From positions 4,526,001 through 4,590,000 of the forward strand of contig NZ_CP126084.1 of the NCBI RefSeq assembly GCF_030122845.1: a stretch of 64,000 nt of DNA, in the 5' to 3' direction. Positions 36,110-43,829 of this stretch are shown piece by piece. A program made the translations under genes and the position numbers. Position 1 is the first letter of the stretch. Every line of letters starts with the position of its first letter. The notes below the pieces were generated by a model. That model was not told the DNA's origin. It searched no databases and was given only the letters and a program-made list of their open reading frames with translations. The stretch comes from Paenibacillus woosongensis (lineage in GTDB: Bacteria > Bacillota > Bacilli > Paenibacillales > Paenibacillaceae).

Positions 36110-36390
36110 CGTATAGTCCCCCCCTCTTCTTCCTTAATAGCCGTTGCAGCAGCGACCAATAAGGCAGCAGCTTCACATCTCCCTTTGATAACCCATTGGT
36201 TTGCTCCGTTATAGTAAACCTTCGGGTTGAAACGTACTAAATTAAACTCCTTTAAAAAGCTAATAACTACCTGCTCAATGAGCTCGTTATCAATCTCCGG
36301 CACTAGATTACTAATATAAACACCTTGATTCTGATCAGTAAACTCTAATAATAAGTCACTAGATTCAATCGACCCTACCATGATATTCAT
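36106..36390 (-). CDS. CitD-like acyl carrier protein
   Basis: A 94-residue protein resembling the gamma subunit (acyl carrier) of citrate lyase. The segment VGSIESSDLLLEF matches the AGTxESSDxxV motif whose serine carries the phosphoribosyl-dephospho-CoA arm; the rest (LVPEIDNELIEQVVISFLKE, then WVIKGRCEAAALLVAAATAI) follows the family's beta and helix layout, with the usual GALDCxIxAR changed to NQWVIKGRCEA. It overlaps the GH88-like gene by 26 bases and CitE by 4. Together with CitG and CitX it implies a working prosthetic arm. No alpha subunit is encoded, so its loading route must differ from citrate lyase. Confidence 0.78.
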   Translation of the reverse strand: MNIMVGSIESSDLLLEFTDQNQGVYISNLVPEIDNELIEQVVISFLKEFNLVRFNPKVYYNGANQWVIKGRCEAAALLVAAATAIKEEEGGTIR

Positions 36391-37516
36391 TTGCTCGCCA
36401 CCTTAGATTTACATTTTGTAAATTTAATATTGTTTCAAGTAAGAAGTAATCGCCCCATATTTGAGATTCCCCTTTTGTGAAAGTAACGCTCTTTGGAGTA
36501 CTGGCATGTAGCAGAATGCCTTCATGGTCTCTGACGGAACTAGCCATATAAGTATTAGTGATCAACGTGTCCAGTATACTTAATCCAAGATCTGCATAAG
36601 CTTTTTTTTGCGATTTGTCGTCCAAGTGAGAAGCTAGCTGTAGCAATGCAGAAGCTACGATACTAGCGGCTGAAGCATCCCGTAACGTAGTCTGGTGTTT
36701 AATGAGCATGTCCCAGTGAGGAATCAAACTATCATCCGTATTTTTTTGGTAGAAGGACGTAAGCTTGTCAATCACATCCAAATATTCAAAATGACCTAAA
36801 TTCAAGAAAGCTTGCACCATCCCGTATATCGCCCAAGAATGCCCTCTTGACCACACGGAATTTGCTTCTGCAGCATTTTTGTTGTAGATCTCTATCTCCC
36901 TATCCTCCCCGTTAAACTTCACATATTCACAAGTTCTTCCATCACTAAATATCATCGTTCGCAGAATGTTGTCGATACAGCCCTCAGCGGCTATTCGGTA
37001 TTTGCTGTTATCGGTCTCTCTGAATGCCCAGAGCCATAAGCCAATATTCATCATGGCATCTATCCCTTGATAGTGCTCACCGTCTGCTAACCAATTGCAT
37101 TTTAAATAACCGCCTGGCATCAATGAGTCAAATAGGCTATCAGCCGCCTCTAGGGCTACGGTTCTATATTTCGAATTTCCAGTCAACTTATAACCCGTAA
37201 TATAGGAAAAAATAAAAAGATAACCAATATCCTGAAAGTCCCCGTGATATTTATATGGTTCGAGGGCTGTTGTCGCCTTGTCTGCTGATTCTTTCCAGAA
37301 TTCGTCTTGATCCATTGCAAACATTAGCCAAAGCTGTCCAGCAAAAAAACCATTAGACCATTTGTCCTCCCATGACCATTTTCCATTGCGGGTTACAAAA
37401 GGGAATAAAACCTTCCCCCCAGTTACATTCAACTGGTTCCAGATACTGATCTCTTGTTTCAATTGTCTTCTGACGAAATCGAGCAACAGATCCATCTTCT
37501 CCTTCAAAGTGTTCAT
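36365..37516 (-). CDS. GH88-type unsaturated glucuronyl hydrolase-like protein
   Basis: A 383-residue (alpha/alpha)6-barrel protein of the GH88 family, distinct from the GH105 enzyme at 666. Hallmarks are WSNGFFAGQLWLMFAMD, GDFQDIGYLFIFSY and QGIDAMMNIGLWLWA (the two aspartates used in catalysis), SVWSRGHSWAIYGM, PHWDM and RDASAASIVASALLQL. Family members hydrate the double bond of an unsaturated uronic acid, releasing it from glycosaminoglycan or pectin fragments. No signal peptide. It overlaps ATP-grasp (ATGA) and CitD-like genes, so it is part of the biosynthetic operon rather than a catabolic one. It may act on an enol-ether or dehydrosugar intermediate of the product; this is inference. 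Confidence 0.82.
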   Translation of the reverse strand: MNTLKEKMDLLLDFVRRQLKQEISIWNQLNVTGGKVLFPFVTRNGKWSWEDKWSNGFFAGQLWLMFAMDQDEFWKESADKATTALEPYKYHGDFQDIGYLFIFSYITGYKLTGNSKYRTVALEAADSLFDSLMPGGYLKCNWLADGEHYQGIDAMMNIGLWLWAFRETDNSKYRIAAEGCIDNILRTMIFSDGRTCEYVKFNGEDREIEIYNKNAAEANSVWSRGHSWAIYGMVQAFLNLGHFEYLDVIDKLTSFYQKNTDDSLIPHWDMLIKHQTTLRDASAASIVASALLQLASHLDDKSQKKAYADLGLSILDTLITNTYMASSVRDHEGILLHASTPKSVTFTKGESQIWGDYFLLETILNLQNVNLRWRANEYHGRVD

Positions 37517-38745
37517 GAACTCACCTCGAATTTGACTGTTTCATTAATTTCAGTAATCGTCTTTTCCAACTGTTCATAGTTTGTACTCTGAAGCACTACA
37601 TACCCCTTTCTTGCCCAATTGCTGGTTAATGGCTCAATGAGTTGACCCAGTTCAAACCCCGACTCTATCCGTTTTATGCTCGGAATATTCCCTAGAACAT
37701 CGAACCCCTTGACGGAAATCAACTTTCCTGAGGGTGGAGTAAAATAAATAGCTGCAGCGACATGACAAAATTGTGAGGGAAACTGCACTTCAAGCCCCAA
37801 TAAGACATTAATATAGGCTTTAAATAAGTTCAGATCGTAAGCTAACTCAAACAATTCAGGTATTAGCCCTCCAGGGGCACGACCAGCGCATTCAATCAGA
37901 AATGAACCTTGTTCGTTTATGATCCACTCCGAATGTAAAAGCCCATTTTGAACAGCAAGCCCCTGTATTAATTTTTGTTTAGCATCGATAACTTCTTCTC
38001 TGATTTCCTCATGTATATCCCCCGGAATGATATGTCCGATTTCCACGGAATACTTGCCGACCGTAGTGAGCTTCTTTGTAATATTATGAAACAACACTTG
38101 ACCATCCTTGACAAAGGACTCGACACTGATTTCAAAGCCTTCCACATAATCCTCCGACATGTATTCCCATATTAATGGTCGTTGTGTAACAACTAAATTC
38201 CCTTCTGTTGCATTCGTCGTTTCAACCCAAGCCAATGCAAGGTCATCCTTGCTCTCAATTTTGATAACACCTGTACTTGCCTGTCTGTTCACAGGCTTAA
38301 GCATCAAAGGCTTACTCTGATAAAATTGAACTAAATCTTCAAACTGCTCAATTTTCGCAAATCTAGGCTGCAATATTCCTAGCTTGGATGCTACGGTCCT
38401 AAGCTTATACTTATTAGTCAACGAATCGGCTGCGACATCTCCCAAACGTCGTAAACCGAGCCTCTTAGCTATTTCATTCACCGCAATAACGCTATATTCT
38501 CTTCCAGGAATGACTGCATCGAAGCGAATTTCCTCATTCCAACGGACAGCGGTATCCACACAGTCAAGGGACTGCTGGTACGAGCCGATTCTTACCTCTT
38601 GACATATCGATGAGTGGAAACTCAAATAATTATTTTCGTATAATTCCTTTTCCTCTAAAATAAATAAGATAATATCATCCGCCATATTTTCTATAATATT
38701 AACAATTTTCGGATTCAACCCAATTACCAGGACATTCTTAGTCAT
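37513..38745 (-). CDS. ATP-grasp ligase (second of three paralogues)
   Basis: A 410-residue ATP-grasp enzyme. The N-terminal domain contains FDAVIPGREYSVIAVNEIAK and LGLRRLGDVAADSLTNKYKL; KPLMLKPVNRQASTGVIKIE is the nucleotide-binding core; EDYVEGFEISVESFV and FLIECAGRAPGG the metal-binding end. It should form an amide or peptide bond between small molecules with ATP cleavage to ADP. The ATG has an AGGAGG site about 15 bases upstream, further than usual. It overlaps the GH88-like gene by 4 bases. Sequence is closest in pattern to the copy at 39974 among the three. Confidence 0.87.
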   Translation of the reverse strand: MTKNVLVIGLNPKIVNIIENMADDIILFILEEKELYENNYLSFHSSICQEVRIGSYQQSLDCVDTAVRWNEEIRFDAVIPGREYSVIAVNEIAKRLGLRRLGDVAADSLTNKYKLRTVASKLGILQPRFAKIEQFEDLVQFYQSKPLMLKPVNRQASTGVIKIESKDDLALAWVETTNATEGNLVVTQRPLIWEYMSEDYVEGFEISVESFVKDGQVLFHNITKKLTTVGKYSVEIGHIIPGDIHEEIREEVIDAKQKLIQGLAVQNGLLHSEWIINEQGSFLIECAGRAPGGLIPELFELAYDLNLFKAYINVLLGLEVQFPSQFCHVAAAIYFTPPSGKLISVKGFDVLGNIPSIKRIESGFELGQLIEPLTSNWARKGYVVLQSTNYEQLEKTITEINETVKFEVSS

Positions 38746-38752
38746 AACTATA

Positions 38753-39970
38753 TTATCTGTCCTCCTTGATAACTATTGTTTGTAATTGTTTTTTTGATAG
38801 GAAAAGCTTATACAATACAGAGATAAGCAACGCAAATGTAGCTAATATTAACCAAAAAATCCATAATTCATTTTGCTTATTTAACCAATTATAAGTTGCG
38901 CCACCTATTAAATTGCCAAGTGCTCCGCCGATACCAGCTCCTAATAGCGCGAACCCATAATAACTGCCTGCTGTTCTTTCTGTAGCCAAATCTCCAGTAA
39001 TAGTATCAATCGTAGGTACTACCAACATTTCACTTAAAGTGAATAAAAACGTGAATAAAAGTAAAATAACTATTCCTGGAAATGCTGTGAGACATAAAAA
39101 AGCAAACGACATAAAGAGCGTACCGATCAACAATATAGTAGATTCTGTTAACAAATTACCTGTTTTTTTAATTAAATAATACTGAAGGATAACGACAAGC
39201 AATCCATTGAATGTAAACATAAACCCAATGTAGTCACTGGTACCTCCTACATCTTTCACATACAATGGAACTGTCAAAGAAAACTGATTATACAAAAACC
39301 AAAATCCAATACCGTTCATGGTCATTAGCAGAAACTTACGATCTTTTAATACAGTTTTAAATGTCCATAATGGCATCTGATCATTTTTATTCTCTTCTTC
39401 CGTGATGGTGATATCTCGAACGAAAATAAGAACCATACAAAGATATATGATAAATACGCCAATAGTAGATAAAAATACGAAATAGAACGAAGCTTTATAA
39501 AGGAAGCCTCCCAAAATAGGACCAATGGATGCTCCAATGTTTGTCAGAGTACTTCTTAGTGCAAAGACTTCTTTTCTTAGCTCTCCTGAACTCTTATAGA
39601 TGATTACCTTCGTGGCAGGCGCATAAATAGCCGCTCCTATACCAACCAATACCGCCGATATTATAAATAGCACCAAACGATCTGAAGCTAGATAGACAAC
39701 ATAGCCAACTATCCGAATAGCTAACCCGAGAATCAGTAATTTTTTTGTACCTACAAAATCGCTTATTATGCCTCCCAAAAAAGATAATCCCTGCATTGAA
39801 ATAATGGAACACATCAAAACAACGCCAATTTGTGAAGCATCTAAACCTTTAAACGTATTTAAATATAAGGCCAGAAATGGGTTGAGCATATAATTTCCAA
39901 TATTAGTGAGCAAAATACCAAACAAAATAACTTTGATATCTGCGTTTAGGCGCGAGAAATGGCTTAGCAC
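38753..39970 (-). CDS. MFS transporter of the cluster, probable product exporter
   Basis: A 405-residue major facilitator protein with about 12 membrane helices. GIISDFVGTKKLLILG is the loop 2-3 motif A and IGAAIYAPATKVIIYKSSGE the helix 4 region; NIGASIGPILGGFLYK resembles the drug-antiporter motif C. It starts at a GTG preceded by AGGTGAG. Placed between two ATP-grasp genes in the operon, it most likely exports the end product and so gives self-protection; uptake of a precursor is possible. Confidence 0.85.
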   Translation of the reverse strand: MLSHFSRLNADIKVILFGILLTNIGNYMLNPFLALYLNTFKGLDASQIGVVLMCSIISMQGLSFLGGIISDFVGTKKLLILGLAIRIVGYVVYLASDRLVLFIISAVLVGIGAAIYAPATKVIIYKSSGELRKEVFALRSTLTNIGASIGPILGGFLYKASFYFVFLSTIGVFIIYLCMVLIFVRDITITEEENKNDQMPLWTFKTVLKDRKFLLMTMNGIGFWFLYNQFSLTVPLYVKDVGGTSDYIGFMFTFNGLLVVILQYYLIKKTGNLLTESTILLIGTLFMSFAFLCLTAFPGIVILLLFTFLFTLSEMLVVPTIDTITGDLATERTAGSYYGFALLGAGIGGALGNLIGGATYNWLNKQNELWIFWLILATFALLISVLYKLFLSKKQLQTIVIKEDR

Positions 39971-39973
39971 GTA

Positions 39974-41203
39974 TCACTCACCTACATGAAATATAATGTT
40001 TGACTCAATTTGATCCAGTTTCTCCTGTAGGTCAATCATTTGATTACTCTTGATCATAAAATAACCGACTCGATCCCAGGAAGAATTGAAATTAGTAATG
40101 ATCTCCCCTAAAGATACATTGATTTGGTAACTAATTATACTTTCATCACTTTTTAATATATCTACTCCTTTGAGGTCGATTAATCTTCCCGGATTCGGTC
40201 TAAAATATCGAATTCCGGCATATCCGTCGCATAAAGAAGCAACATTAGGATGTCTCCCCATAAGCACTTGTAAAAAAGCTTCATATAAATTAAAATGATA
40301 TACCTCATGTATCAGTTCAGGAATTTTGTCACCTGGTGCCCTTGCAGCGCATTCTATCAGCATCGGACCTCCGGTAGTCATCTTCCATTCAGAGTGGAAT
40401 AACCCGAATGAAACCTCAAGTCCTGAGAGCAGCCTTTCATTAGCCTCCAACAGACTTGATTTTTTTTCAAAATCTAGAGGAGCCGGCAATATATGTCCAG
40501 TTTCTGCAAAATACCTTCCTCCAACCGTCTCTTTCAATGTAATATTATTGAAAATGACCTGACCATCCAACACGAGTGATTCTACTGAGTACTCTACCCC
40601 CTCCAAATAATCTTCAACAATGTACTCCCAAAAGAGGCTTCGTTGTACTAGCCTATTTTTTTCTGACGCATTAATAGATTCGTTCCATGCACTTTCTATA
40701 TCTTCACTTTTTTCAATCTTGATTACCCCGACAGATGCTCTGCGATTTACAGGCTTAATAATGATAGGTCGATCGTGATAAAAACGTGCGACATCAACTT
40801 CACTACTTACTTTAGCAAACTCCGGCTGAGGAACCCCGATCTCTCTACAGGCCTGACGAAGTCTATATTTATTCGTAAAAGCTGCGATTGCTTTTGCACC
40901 AGGAGTACGCAATCCCAATCGAGCTGCTGCTTTGTAAGTTCCTTGAACTGCATATTCCATACCCGGTACGATCACATCAAAACCAATTTCCTGAAACCAT
41001 TGGAAAACTTGATCTACAACTTGCTCACTCTGCTGGTATTCTCCGAATCTGACCTCTTGCAAAATTTTACTCTTATATGCTTGTGGATTGGCCTCATATA
41101 GGTCCTGTTCTTCCAAAATAAATACCTCATAGCGGTTATCCGCACACTCCAATGAGTGCAAAAAGGCTTTATTTAACCCTACCATCAATACTTTTGTCCT
41201 CAC
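39974..41203 (-). CDS. ATP-grasp ligase (first of three paralogues)
   Basis: A 409-residue ATP-grasp enzyme. FDVIVPGMEYAVQGTYKAAA and LGLRTPGAKAIAAFTNKYRL form the N-terminal part; RPIIIKPVNRRASVGVIKIE is the ATP-binding core, followed by EDYLEGVEYSVESLV and MLIECAARAPGDKIPEL. The GTG at 41203 is chosen because AAGGAGG is ten bases upstream; seven extra codons would precede it otherwise. It follows the SbnB-like gene by 36 bases, so it may be the ligase that first uses diaminopropionate. Stop codon lies 3 bases before the MFS start. Confidence 0.87.
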   Translation of the reverse strand: MRTKVLMVGLNKAFLHSLECADNRYEVFILEEQDLYEANPQAYKSKILQEVRFGEYQQSEQVVDQVFQWFQEIGFDVIVPGMEYAVQGTYKAAARLGLRTPGAKAIAAFTNKYRLRQACREIGVPQPEFAKVSSEVDVARFYHDRPIIIKPVNRRASVGVIKIEKSEDIESAWNESINASEKNRLVQRSLFWEYIVEDYLEGVEYSVESLVLDGQVIFNNITLKETVGGRYFAETGHILPAPLDFEKKSSLLEANERLLSGLEVSFGLFHSEWKMTTGGPMLIECAARAPGDKIPELIHEVYHFNLYEAFLQVLMGRHPNVASLCDGYAGIRYFRPNPGRLIDLKGVDILKSDESIISYQINVSLGEIITNFNSSWDRVGYFMIKSNQMIDLQEKLDQIESNIIFHVGE

Positions 41204-41239
41204 ACCATAAAAGCCTCCTTCCACAATGGTGGTAGTACT

Positions 41240-42211
41240 TTAATCAAGCTTTTTACCATTTCCATATTTTTGTGCAGTCTGAAGATAAAACGTTCCAACT
41301 GCAATATCAAATACAGCCATTCCCATCGGATTAAACATCACGGGTTGATCAATGGCTATGTCCCTAAAAGCCTCACGGCAAACAATATCTAGTATGGAGC
41401 GGGTATCTTCCTTACGAAGCCCTTTTTCTTTGTGCATCATTTCGATATCGGTTTTTTCCCGGCAAACCTCTTCCCAATCGTCAACAATGATTGAATCCTT
41501 GACATATCTAAACATTGAGGTACAGTAATCCCTCAAAGACACATTCAAGAGCAGCGCCCCCTGCTTAGGTGGTTTATTTATGTATGGCGCCTCAGAGACG
41601 GTACAAGTGATGAAAATGTCACTTTTGTCATATGCCTCTTCCCACTTCTCAACGATATGAACCCTCGCCTTGTCAAAGAACTCTACTTCGCTCATCTTGA
41701 TCACCGATCTTATATCATATAAAAAAACATTTTCGATTCGTTCACTAAACAAATTTTCACATACTTTTAAATGATACCGACCGATAGGTCCCCATCCAAT
41801 GATTCCAATATTTATTTTCTTGAGCGAGCGGGCATCATCAAAATATCTCATGATTAATCCACTCACTCCCGCAGTTCTAATCACACTAAGCAAAGCACCA
41901 TTTATTAAGCCAATCATTTGACCAGTATAAGAATCATTTAATATAACGACGCTATGCGCTCTTGGCAGTCCCACCTTAATGTTATCTGGAAAACTCGCTA
42001 TCCACTTTATCCCTGCAGTTTCTATCCCCCCTCCTACAAAGGCAGGCATAGCGATGATTCTATTTTTAGGATTCCTATACCTTAAGTAAGGCTTTACCGG
42101 TTGCACGTATTCATTATTGTTCAAACAATAGACTGTATTTTCTATCACATTTATAATCTCTGACCAATCGATACCCAGTTGGATGATATCCTTTTCATTT
42201 AAATATAGCAT
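41240..42211 (-). CDS. sbnB: SbnB-like ornithine cyclodeaminase family dehydrogenase
   Basis: A 323-residue member of the ornithine cyclodeaminase/mu-crystallin family. The substrate-side segment RNPKNRIIAMPAFVGGG and KWIASFPDN precede a Rossmann domain with NIGIIGWGPIGRYHLKVCE as cofactor motif, and VDDWEEVCRE near the end. In staphyloferrin B synthesis, SbnB oxidatively hydrolyses N-(1-amino-1-carboxyl-2-ethyl)glutamate with NAD to 2-oxoglutarate and L-2,3-diaminopropionate. Directly downstream of an SbnA homologue, this is the most likely activity here. The start has AGGAGG. Simple ornithine cyclodeaminase is a less likely alternative. Confidence 0.85.
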   Translation of the reverse strand: MLYLNEKDIIQLGIDWSEIINVIENTVYCLNNNEYVQPVKPYLRYRNPKNRIIAMPAFVGGGIETAGIKWIASFPDNIKVGLPRAHSVVILNDSYTGQMIGLINGALLSVIRTAGVSGLIMRYFDDARSLKKINIGIIGWGPIGRYHLKVCENLFSERIENVFLYDIRSVIKMSEVEFFDKARVHIVEKWEEAYDKSDIFITCTVSEAPYINKPPKQGALLLNVSLRDYCTSMFRYVKDSIIVDDWEEVCREKTDIEMMHKEKGLRKEDTRSILDIVCREAFRDIAIDQPVMFNPMGMAVFDIAVGTFYLQTAQKYGNGKKLD

Positions 42212-42348
42212 TGCACTCCTCCTAATTTAGTCCTGCAATATACTTCGGATGTTCCTAGACTACTGCATGTCTAAAGATCCATGTCTAAATCGTGTATTCA
42301 TTTTTCACGTTATTCATTAGCCCTTCCGAAGGTAATTTATTAGTGAGA

Positions 42349-43317
42349 TTATATTTGGACTCTATCAAAGTATTTTTTTAAGTCATGAACCCATTCCTCG
42401 TTATAAATCGTGCTAGCGTATCTGTCTCCACGGTCCGGAAACACAACAACCACTTTAGGTTTCTTTTCAAAGTTTCTACCAGCAAAGTATTTCATCACAG
42501 CCCCCAATACGGATCCGGATGAACCTCCAACAAAAACCGAATGTTCTTGTAAAAGATAATGACACATATTAATTGTCGTCAACTCGTCTACCATAACGAC
42601 ATCGTCGATGACCGCATGGGTTAAAATGTCAGGGACCATACTAGAACCAATACCTGGAATGTGTCTTTTCTGGGGATTTCCACCAAAAATAACCGACCCT
42701 ATAATATCGACTGCAATAATCTTCGCTGACGGATTTACCTCCTTAATTTTCCGCGAGACTCCTGTAATCGTCCCTCCGGAGCTGACTCCCATAAAAAGAT
42801 AATCAATATCCGAAATTTCTTGAACAATTTCATTGCCTAAAGTATAAAAGTACGCTTCCGCGTTATATAAATTTCCATATTGATTTACCCAATATGAGTT
42901 AGGAATCTTCTCAACCAATTCCTTTACTTTTTCAATTCGCTTAAGCAAATAGCCACCGGAACTATCAGGTTCCTGAACCTTGATCACCGCTGTACATAAA
43001 CTTTGAATAATCATTTCATTAATTGGAGAGATGAGGGGATCTATCACGCAATAGAACTTTAGTCCATAATGCTTGCAATATGTTGATAGAGAGATACCGA
43101 AGTTGCCTGAAGAAGATTCGATAATCGTGGTGTCCTTATTTATTATGTTCATTTCTAATAACTTATTAATAAGGTAATTTGAAGCTCGATCCTTAACGCT
43201 ACCAGTTGGGTTGTAAAACTCTAGTTTAGCAAAGAGATCAATATTGCTTAATTTATTTGAATTAATCTGAATAACAGGCGTTTCGCCAACCTTCTCAATA
43301 ATTCGCTCGTAGACCAT
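42349..43317 (-). CDS. sbnA: SbnA-like PLP enzyme for diaminopropionate synthesis
   Basis: A 322-residue cysteine-synthase-fold PLP enzyme. NPTGSVKDRASNYLINKL holds the PLP lysine (about residue 42), SSSGNFGISLSTY the substrate loop, MGVSSGGTITGVSRKIKE the phosphate-binding loop and VFVGGSSGSVLGAV the end of the site. SbnA joins O-phospho-L-serine and L-glutamate into the intermediate used by SbnB. The frame opens 80 codons upstream with a hydrophobic non-family stretch; the ATG at 43317 has GGAGGG and gives the family length. It is the first gene of the operon, 137 bases from sbnB. O-acetylserine sulfhydrylase is the alternative, but the sbnB partner argues against it. Confidence 0.87.
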   Translation of the reverse strand: MVYERIIEKVGETPVIQINSNKLSNIDLFAKLEFYNPTGSVKDRASNYLINKLLEMNIINKDTTIIESSSGNFGISLSTYCKHYGLKFYCVIDPLISPINEMIIQSLCTAVIKVQEPDSSGGYLLKRIEKVKELVEKIPNSYWVNQYGNLYNAEAYFYTLGNEIVQEISDIDYLFMGVSSGGTITGVSRKIKEVNPSAKIIAVDIIGSVIFGGNPQKRHIPGIGSSMVPDILTHAVIDDVVMVDELTTINMCHYLLQEHSVFVGGSSGSVLGAVMKYFAGRNFEKKPKVVVVFPDRGDRYASTIYNEEWVHDLKKYFDRVQI

Positions 43318-43440
43318 AACATCCCTCCAACCCCAAATGATATATCTTTTGTAAAATAATAGTAATAAAATAATTATAGCATGATATTCTTGTAAATAAA
43401 ATATAGAGTATATTTGTGATGTAATTTTTTTCACTTGAAT
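43318..43440 (-). promoter_or_regulatory. AT-rich leader and candidate promoter of the biosynthetic operon
   Basis: The upstream region is very AT-rich. A perfect minus-strand TATAAT lies at 43373-43378, about 55 bases before the sbnA start; a good -35 is not visible at the usual distance (best match is T-rich), so strength or an activator requirement is uncertain. No riboswitch or T-box-like structure was recognised. Confidence 0.35.
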
Positions 43441-43469
43441 ATTTAGAACTGAAACAAAAGGAGATTTTA

Positions 43470-43717
43470 CTACTATTGGGTGCTGTAGGAATAGGAAAAA
43501 AAGCATATGGTCACCGCCTTGGGAGTCGAGGCATGCAGACAAGGACAGTCGGTACAATTTTACCGCGTCTCGGATTTGGTGGCGGTGTTACAGGAGAAAT
43601 TCGCAGCGAGCATACTGACCCGCTTTCGAGAAAAGCTAAGTAAGCTAGACTTACTCATTCTCGACGAGCTTTGTTATGTCCCTTTTAGCCAGACAGGAGC
43701 CCCTAATAAAAGGTTGC
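43470..43717 (+). pseudogene. Fragment of an IS21-family IstB ATPase
   Basis: The plus strand reads LGAVGIGKK (a damaged Walker A), then MVTALGVEACRQGQSVQFYR, VSDLVAVLQEKFAAS and LDLLILDELCYVPFSQTGA (Walker B and sensor region), all typical of IstB, the AAA helper of IS21 transposition. It breaks off at about 43717 into unrelated sequence, and no IstA is present. A dead relic beside the promoter of the biosynthetic operon. Confidence 0.8.
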
Positions 43718-43767
43718 CCCAAAACAAGTTATCGGGACAAAGGACGGGCCATGATATTTATTAAGTA

Positions 43768-43813
43768 GTCCCATAGTTTATTTACTGGTTCCACACTTTT
43801 TTATCACCGGACA
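43768..43813 (+). mobile_element. Orphan right end of a Tn7-like element
   Basis: Two consecutive 20-bp units (43768-43787 and 43788-43807, the second GTTCCACACTTTTTTATCAC) are followed by CGGACA, ending at 43813. The same unit-plus-terminus layout is found at 52910-52955 (ending CAGACA) and the same units at 63922-64000. The ACA end matches Tn7-type TGT...ACA termini. The rest of the element is not seen; it is followed within 16 bases by the IS30 element. Confidence 0.6.
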
Positions 43814-43829
43814 GCAGCAGTTGTTAGAT

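Noticed and set aside
32684-36390. Ordinary citrate lyase (citrate fermentation) operon
   Set aside because: CitF, CitC and a citrate transporter are missing, and the genes are interleaved with an aaRS-like ligase, ATP-grasp enzymes and a GH88 protein.
42349-43557. N-terminal 80-residue hydrophobic extension on SbnA
   Set aside because: It lacks family similarity and a ribosome site; the GGAGGG-preceded ATG at 43317 gives the normal length.
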